A stretch of 41,806 nt of DNA from Betaproteobacteria bacterium (GTDB taxonomy: Bacteria; Pseudomonadota; Gammaproteobacteria; Burkholderiales; Rhodocyclaceae). Below the pieces are notes generated by a model. That model was not told where the DNA came from, searched no databases, and worked only from the letters and a program-made list of their open reading frames with translations. The translations under genes and the position numbers were made by a program. This document shows positions 1-9,576 of the stretch, piece by piece; the stretch's first letter is position 1, and every line of letters begins with the position of its first letter. The stretch covers positions 1-41,806 of the forward strand of contig WQYV01000013.1 of NCBI GenBank assembly GCA_009781085.1, in the 5' to 3' direction.

Positions 1-196
1 AGATATCTCATTCCCATCGGCCCGGCTTCAGGATCACGCTATTGGACAGGGCGCAACCGAAATAAGGCATGTATCGTGAAAAACCACACGGATGTTACCA
101 CCCGCGCCGGAATATTCAATACGCGAGGCAATATTTATTTTAACCGCCGGGCATCGTCGGGCGGGTCATTCGTTTCAATGCCGTCATCAAACCGTT
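1..196. other. No gene recognised; weak hairpin
   Basis: I see no convincing coding region between the window edge and the end of the peptidase gene. On the minus strand, just past that gene's stop, a 5-bp GC stem (CCGCC at 144-148 with GGCGG at 160-164) is followed by an AT-rich stretch. It could be a weak terminator for the peptidase gene, but there is no true T run. Confidence 0.3.
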
Positions 197-1204
197 CTAC
201 GATGAACCAAATAGCAGTTTTTTTGAGGGAGCTTTGTGGCGGCTGATACATGTATGGGATGACCGGGCTGCGGCTAGGGCCACTGCTTCCGCCCCCAGCG
301 TACCAAGCAAGCTATCCGTCCAGTTTCCCACCCCAACCGGCAGCGGCTGCTTGGAAGCTAAGGCAAAAACGATATCACCGTCATAGGCAAGGTGCGCGGG
401 CACTATGCTGCGGGCAAGGCCAGTTCCCGCCATACGAGCCAAGCGCGTAGCCTGAACCTTGTCCAGGGGGGCGTTGGTCGCCACCAATGTGAGCACTGTG
501 TTGCTCTGGGGCAGGTTTTCACCGGCCACGGCGGTAAGCATGGCATCCCGGCCAAATGGGCGGCCTGTGGCATCCCGGCCACCAGCCAGGAACGCCCCGC
601 TCACGGGGTCATGGATATTGCCTAAGGCGTTGACCACCACCAGGGCAGCCACTTGGATACCCTTCCATTCCAGCAGCGCGCTGCCCAAGCCCGATTTCTC
701 CGTGTAGTCCGGCCCGTTGCCCATACTGAACAGCCGCCCACAGCGAGCACCCGTACCCGCACCAACCGCACCCTCAGCCAAGGGGGCGTCGCTCGCCGCC
801 ACGGCCGCTGCATAGCCCATGGCGGCGTCAGGCAGGCTCCCGGCCTTGCGGTTCATGTCCAAATCATAGATTACGGCACCTGGCACAAGGGGGATGACGG
901 CATGAGGCATGGCAAAACCTATGCCGCGTTCGCGCAGGAAACGTATAACCCCATCCGCTGCAGCCAGCCCGAAAGCGCTGCCTCCCGCGAACAGTATCCC
1001 GTGCACGGCATCCACAGAGGATTCAGGCCGCAACAGATCCGTTTCCCGCGAGCCCGGAGCAAACCCAGGTAAAGCCACGCCCGGGGTAAAACCTTGGGGG
1101 CAGAGGATAGCCGTGCACCCCGTGCGGTTCTCCAAGTCTGTCGTATGGCCAGCCAGCAGGCCAGGGATACCGGTTATGGTTCGGTTTTCCATAGGTAGCC
1201 CCAT
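197..1204 (-). CDS. P1 family (S58, DmpA/BapA-like) peptidase
   Basis: This is a 335-residue protein of the P1/S58 family, whose members (DmpA, BapA) are N-terminal nucleophile aminopeptidases that mature by self-cleavage into two subunits. Family hallmarks visible are the N-terminal ITGIPGLLAGHTTD segment, the glycine-rich FAGGSAFGLAAADGV block, the GAVGAGTGARCG block and the central VVVNALGNIHDP stretch. The catalytic nucleophile in the family follows the mid-protein Asn-rich segment; here I cannot assign it with certainty by eye. Start is ambiguous between ATG 1204 and ATG 1192 (MENRTITG), the second having a GGGG stretch upstream. It lies downstream of the dgt gene on the same strand with an 81-bp gap, so it may be the last gene of that transcript. 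No signal peptide is visible, so it is probably cytoplasmic. The substrate is unknown. Confidence 0.85.
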   Translation of the reverse strand: MGLPMENRTITGIPGLLAGHTTDLENRTGCTAILCPQGFTPGVALPGFAPGSRETDLLRPESSVDAVHGILFAGGSAFGLAAADGVIRFLRERGIGFAMPHAVIPLVPGAVIYDLDMNRKAGSLPDAAMGYAAAVAASDAPLAEGAVGAGTGARCGRLFSMGNGPDYTEKSGLGSALLEWKGIQVAALVVVNALGNIHDPVSGAFLAGGRDATGRPFGRDAMLTAVAGENLPQSNTVLTLVATNAPLDKVQATRLARMAGTGLARSIVPAHLAYDGDIVFALASKQPLPVGVGNWTDSLLGTLGAEAVALAAARSSHTCISRHKAPSKKLLFGSS

Positions 1205-1285
1205 AAATTTGGTTCATTTGGCTGAAGGATACTTGACAACAACATTTTCGTGGCAGCTTGGCCCCACCCCATGGGTAGCACGCGT

Positions 1286-2446
1286 TTACGGCAAATCGCT
1301 AGTGCGCAGGTCGTTGGCTTCGCTTTTGCCGTGCAGCCGCCGGTGCTCTTTCAACGCGTAACGGTCGGTCATTCCGGCAATGTAGTCCGCGATAGTTCGC
1401 GCTTTGCCAGCGTCGGCGCCTGACTGTGCGCGCACCTGATGCTGCTGCGGCAGCAAGCCCGGGTCGTCCATGTAGGCCGCGAACAGGTCGGCGATGATGC
1501 GCCGCACCTTGCCGGTCATGCGTAAGACCTGCTCATGCTGATAGAGGTTGCCGGACAGGAAGGTTTTCAACTCACGCAACCTCAAACGCATTTCCTCGGA
1601 ATACTCCGCCAGTCTCGGGGCTGCGCGCACGTCGTCGGGCGCCTTCACCCCCGATTGCGCGATGTTGGCGCGTGTCTGGGCAATGAGGTCGAGCGCCAGC
1701 ACGTTGACCATGCGGCGAACAATTTCATGTACCAACCGCCGTTCCGCTAAACCCGGCCAACGTGCTTCGGCCTCGCAGCGGCACTGCGCGAAAATCGGCA
1801 CCGTGTCGAGTTGTTCGAACGAAAGCAGCCCCGAGCGCAGGCCATCGTCGACATCGTGGTTGCTGTAGGCCATTTCATCGGCGAGGTTGACAACCTGCGC
1901 TTCGAGCGAAGGCCGGGTCCCTTCGATGAAACGCCGTCCAAGTTCACCGAGGGCGCGGGCATTGTCTAAGGAACAATGCTTGAGGATGCCCTCCCGCGTC
2001 TCGAACATCAGGTTGAGCCCATCGAAAGCCGCGTAACGTTCTTCGAGCACGTCGACAATGCGTAATGATTGCAGGTTGTGTTCAAAGCCACCGAACGCTT
2101 CCATGCACGCGTTCAACTCGTCCTGCCCGGCATGCCCGAAGGGTGTGTGTCCAAGGTCATGCGCCAATGCGACGGCTTCCACTAGTTCTTCGTTGAGTCT
2201 CAGCGCACAGGCAATGGAACGCGACAGTTGCGCCACTTCCAGGCTGTGGGTCAGGCGGGTACGGAAATGGTCACCCTCGTGGTTGACGAAAACTTGCGTT
2301 TTGTATTCGAGCCGACGAAAAGCGGTCGAATGGATGATACGGTCGCGGTCGCGCTGGAATTCGCCCCGCTCGCACGGTGGCAGTTCGGTATGTTGCCGTC
2401 CACGGGAAACGGGCTCGGTAACGGCGTAAGGCGCGGTTTCTTTCAT
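1286..2446 (-). CDS. dgt: Deoxyguanosinetriphosphate triphosphohydrolase-like protein
   Basis: An HD-domain phosphohydrolase of about 386 residues that, by family, hydrolyses dGTP (or other dNTPs) to the nucleoside and tripolyphosphate, controlling dNTP pools. The HD metal site is visible: H67 in [10 protein letters not shown] and the H96-D97 pair in [15 protein letters not shown], with a further conserved [15 protein letters not shown] motif in the middle. The N-terminal [22 protein letters not shown] block is typical of the family. I chose ATG 2446; a TTG six bases upstream (2452) is an alternative. It follows aroB with only a few bases between stop and start, so it is probably translated from the pilM-aroKB transcript. 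The aroK-aroB-dgt order is common in betaproteobacteria. The exact nucleotide preference cannot be told from sequence. Confidence 0.9.
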   Translation of the reverse strand: MKETAPYAVTEPVSRGRQHTELPPCERGEFQRDRDRIIHSTAFRRLEYKTQVFVNHEGDHFRTRLTHSLEVAQLSRSIACALRLNEELVEAVALAHDLGHTPFGHAGQDELNACMEAFGGFEHNLQSLRIVDVLEERYAAFDGLNLMFETREGILKHCSLDNARALGELGRRFIEGTRPSLEAQVVNLADEMAYSNHDVDDGLRSGLLSFEQLDTVPIFAQCRCEAEARWPGLAERRLVHEIVRRMVNVLALDLIAQTRANIAQSGVKAPDDVRAAPRLAEYSEEMRLRLRELKTFLSGNLYQHEQVLRMTGKVRRIIADLFAAYMDDPGLLPQQHQVRAQSGADAGKARTIADYIAGMTDRYALKEHRRLHGKSEANDLRTSDLP

Positions 2447-2452
2447 ACCCAA

Positions 2453-3535
2453 TTACCGGCAACGCGCTTCGATTGCCGCGCATACATCGCTCATTTCAAC
2501 ATCGCTCCTCACTACAGCCTGCCCGATGCTGCGCAACAATACGAAACGCAGCTTACCCGCTTCGGTTTTCTTGTCGTGGGTCATCAATTCCAGATAACGC
2601 AATGCGCCCAGGGCCGGGCCGTATGTGGGCAACCCGGCACGCTCAAACAGGCGTTCGATGCGCGTTACATCCCTGTCGCCGATCCACCCAAGGCTGCGCG
2701 AGAGTTCTGCTGCCATCATCGTCCCAGCAGCCACAGCTTCTCCATGTAGCCATTGCCCATAGCCAAGGCCGGTTTCGATGGCATGCCCGAAGGTGTGCCC
2801 AAGGTTAAGCAAAACCCGTTCGCCCTGTTCAGTTTCATCGGCAACGACAACTTCCGCTTTGTTGCGGCAGGAACGCTCGATGGCCCAGGTAAGCGCCCCA
2901 GCATCCAGGACACGCAAGGCGTCGATGTTCTCTTCAAGCCAATCGAAAAACCCGGCGTCGCGGATCAGGCTGTATTTGATAACTTCAGCCAGCCCCGCCG
3001 AAAATTCCCGCTCCGGCAGCGTGTCGAGCGTTGCGGTGTCGGCCAATACCAGGCGCGGCTGGTAGAAGGCTCCGATCATGTTCTTGCCCTGTGGGTGGTT
3101 GATCGCGGTTTTACCGCCTACCGAGGAATCCACCTGCGCGAGCAGCGTAGTCGGAACCTGGATAAAAGGCATGCCCCGCTGGTAGCACGCAGCAGCGAAA
3201 CCGCCCATGTCTCCTACCACGCCGCCGCCGAGGGCAATGAGGGTAGTGGAACGTTCGCAACGCCCACACAGCAGGGCATCGAAAATCATGTTAAGGGCCT
3301 GCCACTCTTTGTGCGCTTCACCGTCGGGCAAGATGATGGGGATGGTTTCCACACCGAGGCGGGAAAGACCCGCGCACAGGCGTTCGAGGTAAAGCGGCCC
3401 AACTACTTCGTTGGACACGACCGCAGCCTTGCGCGTGCGCAGGTATGGGTCGATGAGTTCCGCCTGATCAATCAGGCCGGTTCCGATGTGGATGGGATAG
3501 CTGCGTGTGCCCAAATCAACATTTAGGGTGTGCAT
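2453..3535 (-). CDS. aroB: 3-dehydroquinate synthase
   Basis: Second enzyme of the shikimate pathway: it cyclises DAHP to 3-dehydroquinate using NAD and a divalent metal in the cytoplasm. At 360 residues it has the usual length. Visible motifs are the NAD-binding [13 protein letters not shown] segment, the [35 protein letters not shown] block and the metal-binding [12 protein letters not shown] histidines. I chose ATG 3535 (MHTLNVDLG) over an upstream in-frame start at 3598, which would reach deep into aroK. With this start the gene overlaps aroK by 13 bases, which suggests translational coupling. dgt follows almost immediately. Confidence 0.96.
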   Translation of the reverse strand: MHTLNVDLGTRSYPIHIGTGLIDQAELIDPYLRTRKAAVVSNEVVGPLYLERLCAGLSRLGVETIPIILPDGEAHKEWQALNMIFDALLCGRCERSTTLIALGGGVVGDMGGFAAACYQRGMPFIQVPTTLLAQVDSSVGGKTAINHPQGKNMIGAFYQPRLVLADTATLDTLPEREFSAGLAEVIKYSLIRDAGFFDWLEENIDALRVLDAGALTWAIERSCRNKAEVVVADETEQGERVLLNLGHTFGHAIETGLGYGQWLHGEAVAAGTMMAAELSRSLGWIGDRDVTRIERLFERAGLPTYGPALGALRYLELMTHDKKTEAGKLRFVLLRSIGQAVVRSDVEMSDVCAAIEARCR

Positions 3536-4062
3536 AAGGTTTTCCTGTTTGCGTGTTCGGACAATGCCCTTTCGATCCGGTTGGCCATCGATATGCAAGA
3601 ACCGCGTTCGCCATCGACGACGATGTTGGCCACTGCCCGGTACAGGGGGTCGCGCTGGTGATACAACTCTTCGATGCGCGCACGCGGGTTTTCAACCTGA
3701 AGCAGCGGGCGGTTGCGGTCACGCCGGGTTCGTTCCCAGAGTATCTGCGGCGACGTATTGAGATAGATGACAACCCCCTCGTGCCCCAACAGCAGGGCGT
3801 TGTTAGCGGGGTCGAGCACGATACCGCCGCCAGTGGCGATAACGATGTCTTGTTCGACAAGCAGTTCGGCGAGCAGTTGCGATTCGCGCCGCCGGAAACC
3901 AGCTTCACCTTCGATCTCGAAGATGGTTGGAACCGACACGCCGGTACGTGCGATGAGTTCGTGGTCGCAGTCAATAAAACGCAGGTTCAACCGTCTGGCC
4001 AGTTCGCGCCCTACCGTCGTTTTACCAGCACCCATCATGCCGATCAGGATCAAACAAGTCAC
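3523..4062 (-). CDS. aroK: Shikimate kinase
   Basis: Phosphorylates shikimate at the 3-hydroxyl using ATP, in aromatic amino acid biosynthesis. The 179-residue protein has a Walker A loop GMMGAGKT (residues 8-15), the shikimate-binding Asp residues in FIDCDHE (D31, D33), the GGG turn at 78-80 and the LID arginines in RRDRNRPLL. The start is GTG (4062). It sits downstream of pilQ and overlaps aroB by 13 bases. A long perfect hairpin lies in the pilQ-aroK gap, so transcription from the pilus genes may be attenuated or processed there. Confidence 0.95.
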   Translation of the reverse strand: MTCLILIGMMGAGKTTVGRELARRLNLRFIDCDHELIARTGVSVPTIFEIEGEAGFRRRESQLLAELLVEQDIVIATGGGIVLDPANNALLLGHEGVVIYLNTSPQILWERTRRDRNRPLLQVENPRARIEELYHQRDPLYRAVANIVVDGERGSCISMANRIERALSEHANRKTLCTP

Positions 4063-4081
4063 TTTCAGTTTTGTCGCAAAG

Positions 4082-4124
4082 ATGATTGAAGGCGGTGCCC
4101 CATAGGGACACCGCCTTCAATCAT
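4082..4124. repeat. Perfect 16-bp inverted repeat between pilQ and aroK
   Basis: The arms ATGATTGAAGGCGGTG (4082-4097) and its exact reverse complement (4109-4124) flank an 11-base loop that can form three further C-G pairs. No U-tract follows on the minus strand, so it is not a classical intrinsic terminator. It could stabilise the pilQ mRNA 3' end, act as an RNase processing site or attenuate read-through into aroK. Confidence 0.7.
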
Positions 4125-4145
4125 AGCAGCAGGAAGCATCAGGTT

Positions 4146-4191
4146 TGAACCACCCCGGCTTCCTGGGCCGGGGATCCTCCGATACGGTTCA
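4146..4191 (-). repeat. Dispersed hairpin repeat, copy A
   Basis: On the minus strand this runs from the pilQ stop codon through a CCGTATCGGAGGATC segment into a GC stem (CCCCGGC with GCCGGGG) and a GGTTCAA end. It aligns with 18624-18670 (TGA[A/G]CCGTATCG, then [A/G]ATC[C/T]CCGGCC, then GC[C/T]GGG). The stem plus GGTTCAA tail resembles the right-end structure of IS200/IS605-type elements. This is a resemblance from memory only; no transposase or TnpB gene is adjacent. Confidence 0.5.
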
Positions 4192-6447
4192 ACGCAGGGT
4201 CAAAGCCTCATCGACGATGCGCGGGGTCACAAAGATCAGCAATTCCGTTTCATTCTTCGTTTTACTGCTTGAACGGAAGAGAGCGCCGATGATGGGGAGA
4301 TTGCCCAGCAGCGGGACCTTGATCACGTTATTGATCTCTTCGTCGGAGTAGATACCGCCGATTACCACGGTCCCGCCGTTGTCGATCAGTACATCGCTCT
4401 TGACTCTCTTGGTTTCGAGCGGAGGTTCCCTTCCAATGGCTCCCGACATGTCAGGAATCGGGCGATCCTTGTTTACTTGAATGGCAAGTTGCAGGCGGCC
4501 ATCCGGCGTGATTTGCGGCTTGACCTTGAGAGCAAGCACCGCTTTCTTGAACGAAGTGCTCGTCGCCCCGGAGCTTGTTGCCTCTTGGTAAGGAATCTCG
4601 GTTCCCTGTTCGATCAATGCTTCAACGTTGTTGGCAGTCAGCACGCGTGGGCTCGAAATGGTGCGTGCCTTGCCGTCCGATTCCTGCGCCTGCAACTCGA
4701 CATTCAGGAAGCGCGTGAATTTACTGTTGACGAGCGTCAGGCCAAGCGATCCGAACGCATTCAAATCCTTTCCGCTCCAGGCGGGAACGTCACCATCTAC
4801 TCGTGGGAAATAACCAACCGAGTTGAACGCGTCGCCGGATCCGGCCTCTGTCACCGTGGGCCTGCCATTCGCATCAATTTCTCTCTGTGCAAAATTGGAG
4901 TGACCCAAACCAATTTTCGCACCATTACCCAGACTCGCCACCCCCTTGCTACCCAAACCCAGCTTTACGCCAAGGTCACGCGCGAAACCCTTGCTGGCCT
5001 CGACGATGCGGGCTTCAATCAGCACTTGCCTCGGCGCAACGTCGATTTCGGTGATGACCCGGCGCACATCGGCAAGGCGCGAACCGACATCGGTCACAAA
5101 AACCTTATTGCTGCGGCCATCGACCACCACGCTACCACGCTTGGATAGCACGGTCTGACCCTTGGCTTGCAGGAAGCTGGTGACTTCCGTGGCACGATGG
5201 TAGTTGATCTGGAAGCTCTCGGTTTGCAACGGTTCCAGTTCTTCGACCTGCGCGCGCGCCTCGTTGATCATCTTTTCGCGCGCCGCAAGTTCCTCGCCGG
5301 GGGCAATCCAGATCACATTGCCGTTCTTGCGCATATCCAGACCTTTGGCCTGGAGGATGATGTCCAACGCCTGATCCCAAGGCACATCCTTTAGCCGCAG
5401 GGTAAGGTTACCCTGCACTGAGTCGGAAGTGACGATGTTGAAGTCAGTGAAATCAGCGATCACTTGCAACACCGACCGCACGTCGATATTTTGGAAATTG
5501 AGTGAAAGTTTGTCACCCGCATACTTGACGCGCCCGCCTCCCCTTTGCACGAGCCGGCTGGGATCCTCAGCGACACGCTTAACTTCCAGCACGAACTGGT
5601 CATGGCTTTGGTAGGCGTTGTGTTCCCACATCCCGTTAGGCGTCACAGTCAGGCGGACATTTTCGCCCTGCTGTTCAGCAAGCAGTTGCGTCACTGGTGT
5701 GCCAAAGTCGACGACATCCGACCGGCGGTGGAGGTTGTCCGGCAATGTCGCATTTAAGAAATTCACGATCAGTTTGCCGCCCTGCTGACGCACATCGACA
5801 TTGATGTCAGCACTGGAAAGCTGGACGACTACCCTGCCCTCGCCCTGTTCGCCACGCCGGAAGTTAATGTCATTGATGCTTTGCCCCAATGGGGCCTGGA
5901 TCGGCATAGCCTGTACCGGTTTAACCGTAGGCGCAGGCGTAGGTACGGATACCCTGGCAGTGCTGGCCGGTTTCGGTGCGGATGCCGTGCTGCCTCCCTG
6001 GGATAGGGCGATGGTCAGCGTGTTGCCGTTCACGCGGGCATCGTAGGCCAGGAGCCTCGACATGTTGAACACCATGCGGGTGCGGTTGTCGACCTGGACG
6101 ACGTTGATACTGCGTAAATCACCACGCTCGACACTTCGCACGCTCTGCCCGAGTTCGTTGGCCATGCCAGGAAAATCAAACGCAATCCGTGGTGGGTTGG
6201 CCACGGTAAAACTGGCTGGCGTCGCTTTTAGGGGTATTTTCGTAGTTATGCGTACATAAATCGTGCCGCCATTGTCTGCTACGTTGAGTGCTTCAATGCT
6301 ATTGAGGTTGGCAGCGGCGACCGCCTGTGCTTGAACCGGGTATTGTGTCTGGGCCCGAACCTGGGCCTGAGCCTGAACCGGTAGCCCAAATAGGAATAAG
6401 CCCGCCATTGCCAGTATTGGTAATGACATTCCGATTTTAAATTTCAT
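4189..6447 (-). CDS. pilQ: Type IV pilus secretin PilQ
   Basis: Outer-membrane secretin through which the type IV pilus fibre exits. The 752-residue protein starts with a signal peptide (MKFKIGMSLPILAMAGLFLFGLPVQAQA), followed by a short Q/A/V-rich stretch and AMIN domains (about residues 50-150 and 190-290) that bind peptidoglycan. Next come a secretin N1-type domain (LSLNFQNIDVRSVLQVIADFTDFNIV) and the C-terminal secretin pore domain with VLTANNVEALIEQGTEIPY and the VPLLGNLPIIGALFR motif. The start overlaps the pilP stop by four bases (ATGA). It is the last pilus gene of the operon before aroK. Confidence 0.96.
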   Translation of the reverse strand: MKFKIGMSLPILAMAGLFLFGLPVQAQAQVRAQTQYPVQAQAVAAANLNSIEALNVADNGGTIYVRITTKIPLKATPASFTVANPPRIAFDFPGMANELGQSVRSVERGDLRSINVVQVDNRTRMVFNMSRLLAYDARVNGNTLTIALSQGGSTASAPKPASTARVSVPTPAPTVKPVQAMPIQAPLGQSINDINFRRGEQGEGRVVVQLSSADINVDVRQQGGKLIVNFLNATLPDNLHRRSDVVDFGTPVTQLLAEQQGENVRLTVTPNGMWEHNAYQSHDQFVLEVKRVAEDPSRLVQRGGGRVKYAGDKLSLNFQNIDVRSVLQVIADFTDFNIVTSDSVQGNLTLRLKDVPWDQALDIILQAKGLDMRKNGNVIWIAPGEELAAREKMINEARAQVEELEPLQTESFQINYHRATEVTSFLQAKGQTVLSKRGSVVVDGRSNKVFVTDVGSRLADVRRVITEIDVAPRQVLIEARIVEASKGFARDLGVKLGLGSKGVASLGNGAKIGLGHSNFAQREIDANGRPTVTEAGSGDAFNSVGYFPRVDGDVPAWSGKDLNAFGSLGLTLVNSKFTRFLNVELQAQESDGKARTISSPRVLTANNVEALIEQGTEIPYQEATSSGATSTSFKKAVLALKVKPQITPDGRLQLAIQVNKDRPIPDMSGAIGREPPLETKRVKSDVLIDNGGTVVIGGIYSDEEINNVIKVPLLGNLPIIGALFRSSSKTKNETELLIFVTPRIVDEALTLR

Positions 6448-6977
6448 CTCCCTACCTCCTGCCTCTCTTGCAACCTCATTGTTGTAATCCGCTCAATCCA
6501 ACCTTCATTCAAATCTTCGATAAGCTCTTGAAGTTCAATAAAATCTTGATTTATAGAAATGATATTTCCATAATTACGCCCCATGAAATTACCGACATGT
6601 ACCCGATAGAGAACTTTGTCGGCTTGTATAAGCGCATTGATTGACTTGCCTTTTCCAAGCACGCCGACCATCTTCAGGGATTCCAGCGGATATGCTTCCA
6701 GCGGTTCGCGCTGCCTGTCAGGATTGAGGCGCGGGTCGTCCACACGGCGCTTTTCGGGTTTGGCTGGTTCGATACGGGTCACATTGAACGGCTCCAGGCC
6801 ATCCACGGCGATGTAATCGACGAGCGGAAAAATTTTGACTTCTGGCAGGGGTTTGACCGCACCGTGCATGCCGATGGACTGCTCGTTCATCCATTTCAAA
6901 ATGTCTTCCTGGTTGTTTTCGCAGCCTGCCGTCAAAATTACGCACACGATCATCATTGCGACGTGCGTATCTTTCAT
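6444..6977 (-). CDS. pilP: Type IV pilus inner-membrane lipoprotein PilP
   Basis: A 177-residue lipoprotein that links the inner-membrane PilMNO platform to the PilQ secretin. The N-terminus is a short lipoprotein signal ending in the lipobox LTAGC, with the lipidated Cys at residue 19. The body has the PilP-type beta domain with PLESLKMVGVLGKGKSINALI and YRVHVGNFMGRNYGNI. It overlaps pilO and pilQ by four bases each, which indicates tight translational coupling. Confidence 0.94.
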   Translation of the reverse strand: MKDTHVAMMIVCVILTAGCENNQEDILKWMNEQSIGMHGAVKPLPEVKIFPLVDYIAVDGLEPFNVTRIEPAKPEKRRVDDPRLNPDRQREPLEAYPLESLKMVGVLGKGKSINALIQADKVLYRVHVGNFMGRNYGNIISINQDFIELQELIEDLNEGWIERITTMRLQERQEVGR

Positions 6978-7645
6978 TTTTTACCTCCCCGCTGCCTGTT
7001 TAGTTCTTCTTCATCAAGGTAGCGATAGGTTTCCGCCGTCGCGTCCAGCTTCAGGCGGCCATCGTAGACCGCAGCCTTATCCTTGCCCTTGCTGCCAGCC
7101 TGAGCCGGAGCTGCTGTAAGCACCATGTTCTTGATCGTGACGATGCGCGGCATCCTGGCTATGTCGCTGGCGAATTCCCCCAAGTCGTTGTAGCTGCCGG
7201 TTACGCTAATCGCGACCGGAACCGCCGCATAGAACTCCCGGATGTCGTCCCGGGCAGGTTGGAACAAGTCGAACTGCAAGCCGCGCGCGACCCCAACCTG
7301 GTTGATGTCCGAGAGCAGAGATCCCATCGCGGATTTATCCGGAAGCTGTTGGACGAAGGATTCGAACTGGCGGTTGATTTCTTCGAGTTGGCGCTTGTAT
7401 TCGTCAATATTGACGGCCTGGCGCTTTTTGTTCACCCAACTTTCGCGCAGCTGCAATTCCTCCTGCTGTTTTTGCTCCAGTTCCTCCCATTGATCCGACC
7501 AATCAAACAGCCAACCCAGTGCAATCACTACGGCCAAAGTCAATACATAGGCAGCAACCCTTGGCGCTACTGGCCAAGAACCAGGATCATTGAAATTCAA
7601 GTCCCGGAAATCGTCTTGCAGACGTTGGAAGTCGATGCCTTTCAT
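6974..7645 (-). CDS. pilO: Type IV pilus assembly protein PilO
   Basis: Inner-membrane alignment subcomplex protein that dimerises with PilN. It is 223 residues: a cytoplasmic N-terminal tail (FQRLQDDFRDLNFNDPGSWP is the usual PilO opening), one membrane segment at about residues 30-48, a coiled coil (about 50-95, E/Q/K-rich) and a periplasmic ferredoxin-like fold with VTGSYNDLGEFASDIARMPRI. It sits three bases downstream of pilN and overlaps pilP. Confidence 0.94.
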   Translation of the reverse strand: MKGIDFQRLQDDFRDLNFNDPGSWPVAPRVAAYVLTLAVVIALGWLFDWSDQWEELEQKQQEELQLRESWVNKKRQAVNIDEYKRQLEEINRQFESFVQQLPDKSAMGSLLSDINQVGVARGLQFDLFQPARDDIREFYAAVPVAISVTGSYNDLGEFASDIARMPRIVTIKNMVLTAAPAQAGSKGKDKAAVYDGRLKLDATAETYRYLDEEELNRQRGGKK

Positions 7646-7648
7646 TTC

Positions 7649-8242
7649 CTAGCCCTTTCGTATCGTCGCGGCAGGAGTCGCCACCCCATTGACGGACGTA
7701 GTGGGTTTTTCGATATAGACATTGACCTCGAAGCTATACATCCGCCGGTTGTTGAGCAGTTCTGCCACGCTTTTGACCACTTCCGAGCCACCGAGGAACT
7801 GTGATTCGTTCAGGCTACTCATCAGGGTGGAGACGCGGGCGTTGGATTGTGCGTAACCTTTCAGGCTGATCTTGTTGCCGGACTGGGACACCGCGGTCAG
7901 GAAAACCCCTAACGGTATCCGCACCGCCAGTTCATTAAATAGGTGCACCGTTTCGGCCCGGTTGCTCTGCAAGGTCTCGATCACCTGCTTGCGAGCCAAC
8001 AGGCGGTCTATCTGTCCACATAAATCCTTAATCGCTGCAATTTCATGATCGAGCGCGGCGATTTCCTTCTTGAAAAATACATTCCGCTCATTCTGGCGGT
8101 CGAGTTCCCCGGCGCTGACCATATGCACCAGCAGCCAGACCGCAACCCCAAATGAAAACACCAATCCGGCTGTTACATAGAACTGCTGGCGCCGTTCCTT
8201 GCGTTTCTCTTCACGATGGGGAAGGAGGTTGATCCGGATCAT
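7649..8242 (-). CDS. pilN: Type IV pilus assembly protein PilN
   Basis: Bitopic inner-membrane protein whose cytoplasmic N-terminal motif docks into PilM. The diagnostic INLLPHREEKRK motif starts at residue 3, followed by one membrane segment (about residues 20-42), a coiled coil and a periplasmic domain. The ATG at 8242 (MIRINLLPH) fits the conserved N-terminus and gives an ATGA overlap with pilM; an in-frame start 30 bases further upstream is unlikely. Confidence 0.94.
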   Translation of the reverse strand: MIRINLLPHREEKRKERRQQFYVTAGLVFSFGVAVWLLVHMVSAGELDRQNERNVFFKKEIAALDHEIAAIKDLCGQIDRLLARKQVIETLQSNRAETVHLFNELAVRIPLGVFLTAVSQSGNKISLKGYAQSNARVSTLMSSLNESQFLGGSEVVKSVAELLNNRRMYSFEVNVYIEKPTTSVNGVATPAATIRKG

Positions 8243-9312
8243 TCGTCGAACCTCCGCAGAGCCAATCCGCATGCCACCATCATGGTGGGTGCGTCGGTCA
8301 TCAGTTTTTTGGTGGCTAGCTTCGTTGGCACGGTCATAGCCTCGAATGGATTGGCGATGCAGGTTTTCACTTGGGTGCGCCTGCCAACGGCATCCGCCAA
8401 TCCGGGAATGGCTGCACAGCCCCCGGCCAGCACGAGGTAATTGACTTCGTTGTATTGCGTGGAAGTGAAGAAGAACTGCATGGCGCGTGAGATTTCGAGC
8501 GCCAGGTTTTCCATGAACGGTTCCAACACCGCTTTTGCATAATCATTTGGCATATTATTCGAGCGCTTGGCAGTTTCGGCTTCATCCAGGCTCATACCGT
8601 AATAACGGGAAATATCCTTGGTGAGCTGTTGCCCGCCAAACGACTGCTCACGCGAATAGACTCTCTGCCCATCACGCAAGACCATGAAGTTCATCACTGC
8701 CGCACCAATATCCACTAGCGCCACCAACTTGCCGGTAGCCGCATTCGGCAACTGCTGGGCTACCAGTTCAAAAGCGGCTTCGAGCGCCAAGGATTCGACA
8801 TCGACCACAGTCACCTTCAGCCCGCAACCTTCCGCCACGCCGACCCGGTCTTCGATTTGCTCCTTGCGCGAAGCCGCAACCAGCACCTCCACCTCGTCTG
8901 GGGAACCCGCCGGGCCAATGACCTGAAAATCGAGATTGACTTCGTCAAGCGCGAACGGGATGACTCGTGTGGCCTCGGACTCGACCTGCATTTCCATGTC
9001 CAACTCGCGCAATCCAGCAGGTAGGATGATCTTCTTGGTAAACACCGCCGAAGTTGGCAAGGCAATGGCGACATTCTTGACCCCAGGGCCGAAACGCCGC
9101 AGCGCGCGCTGCAAGCCGTCGGTCGCGGCGCCAATATCCCCAATATTGCCGTCTACCACGGCTTCGCCCGAAAACGGTTCGATCACGTAGCGTTCCACGC
9201 ACAGCGTATCCTGGTCGCCGGATGCCAGCTCCAGCAGTTTGACCGACGAAGACGAAATATCGAGTCCGACAAGCTGACGCGGTTTTGTGCCAAAAAAAGA
9301 AATATCAACCAC
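8239..9312 (-). CDS. pilM: Type IV pilus assembly ATPase-fold protein PilM
   Basis: Cytoplasmic actin-like protein (FtsA/SHS2 fold) that binds nucleotide and the PilN tail and connects the pilus platform to the motor ATPases. It has 357 residues, with the opening LVGLDISSSSVKLLEL, the phosphate-binding ALVDIGAAVMNFMVL segment and the adenosine-side YLVLAGGCAAIPGL motif. The likely start is GTG 9312, with AAGGA five bases upstream. It is the first gene of the pilMNOPQ-aroKB run and is divergent from mrcA, the classic betaproteobacterial arrangement. Confidence 0.95.
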   Translation of the reverse strand: MVDISFFGTKPRQLVGLDISSSSVKLLELASGDQDTLCVERYVIEPFSGEAVVDGNIGDIGAATDGLQRALRRFGPGVKNVAIALPTSAVFTKKIILPAGLRELDMEMQVESEATRVIPFALDEVNLDFQVIGPAGSPDEVEVLVAASRKEQIEDRVGVAEGCGLKVTVVDVESLALEAAFELVAQQLPNAATGKLVALVDIGAAVMNFMVLRDGQRVYSREQSFGGQQLTKDISRYYGMSLDEAETAKRSNNMPNDYAKAVLEPFMENLALEISRAMQFFFTSTQYNEVNYLVLAGGCAAIPGLADAVGRRTQVKTCIANPFEAMTVPTKLATKKLMTDAPTMMVACGLALRRFDE

Positions 9313-9559
9313 AAAAATCCTTTTTCTTTATTATGTTAGGAAACAATCTGAACAAACATCTGAGCTCTTAGGACGCGTACCCACTCTATGCGGACCCTCA
9401 GTAGCGTCACAGGGAACTTTCCACGTCGATGCCACAATTAAGTGACATTGATACCTCACAGAAAGAAATTTTTCTCGGTTTACCGCCGGAGACATCCGGA
9501 TGAAACCTTTAAACTTAGCCTTTTCCGGTAACGGCACCGGCTACTGTGAATAAACCCCT

Positions 9560-9576
9560 CCCCCCCCATATATAAT
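9560..9576 (+). promoter_or_regulatory. mrcA promoter -10 with adjacent C8 tract
   Basis: A perfect TATAAT (9571-9576) lies 30 bases before the mrcA start. No good -35 hexamer is visible. Instead an uninterrupted run of eight C (9560-9567) sits in the spacer position. A GGAG Shine-Dalgarno follows at about 9598. Confidence 0.6.
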
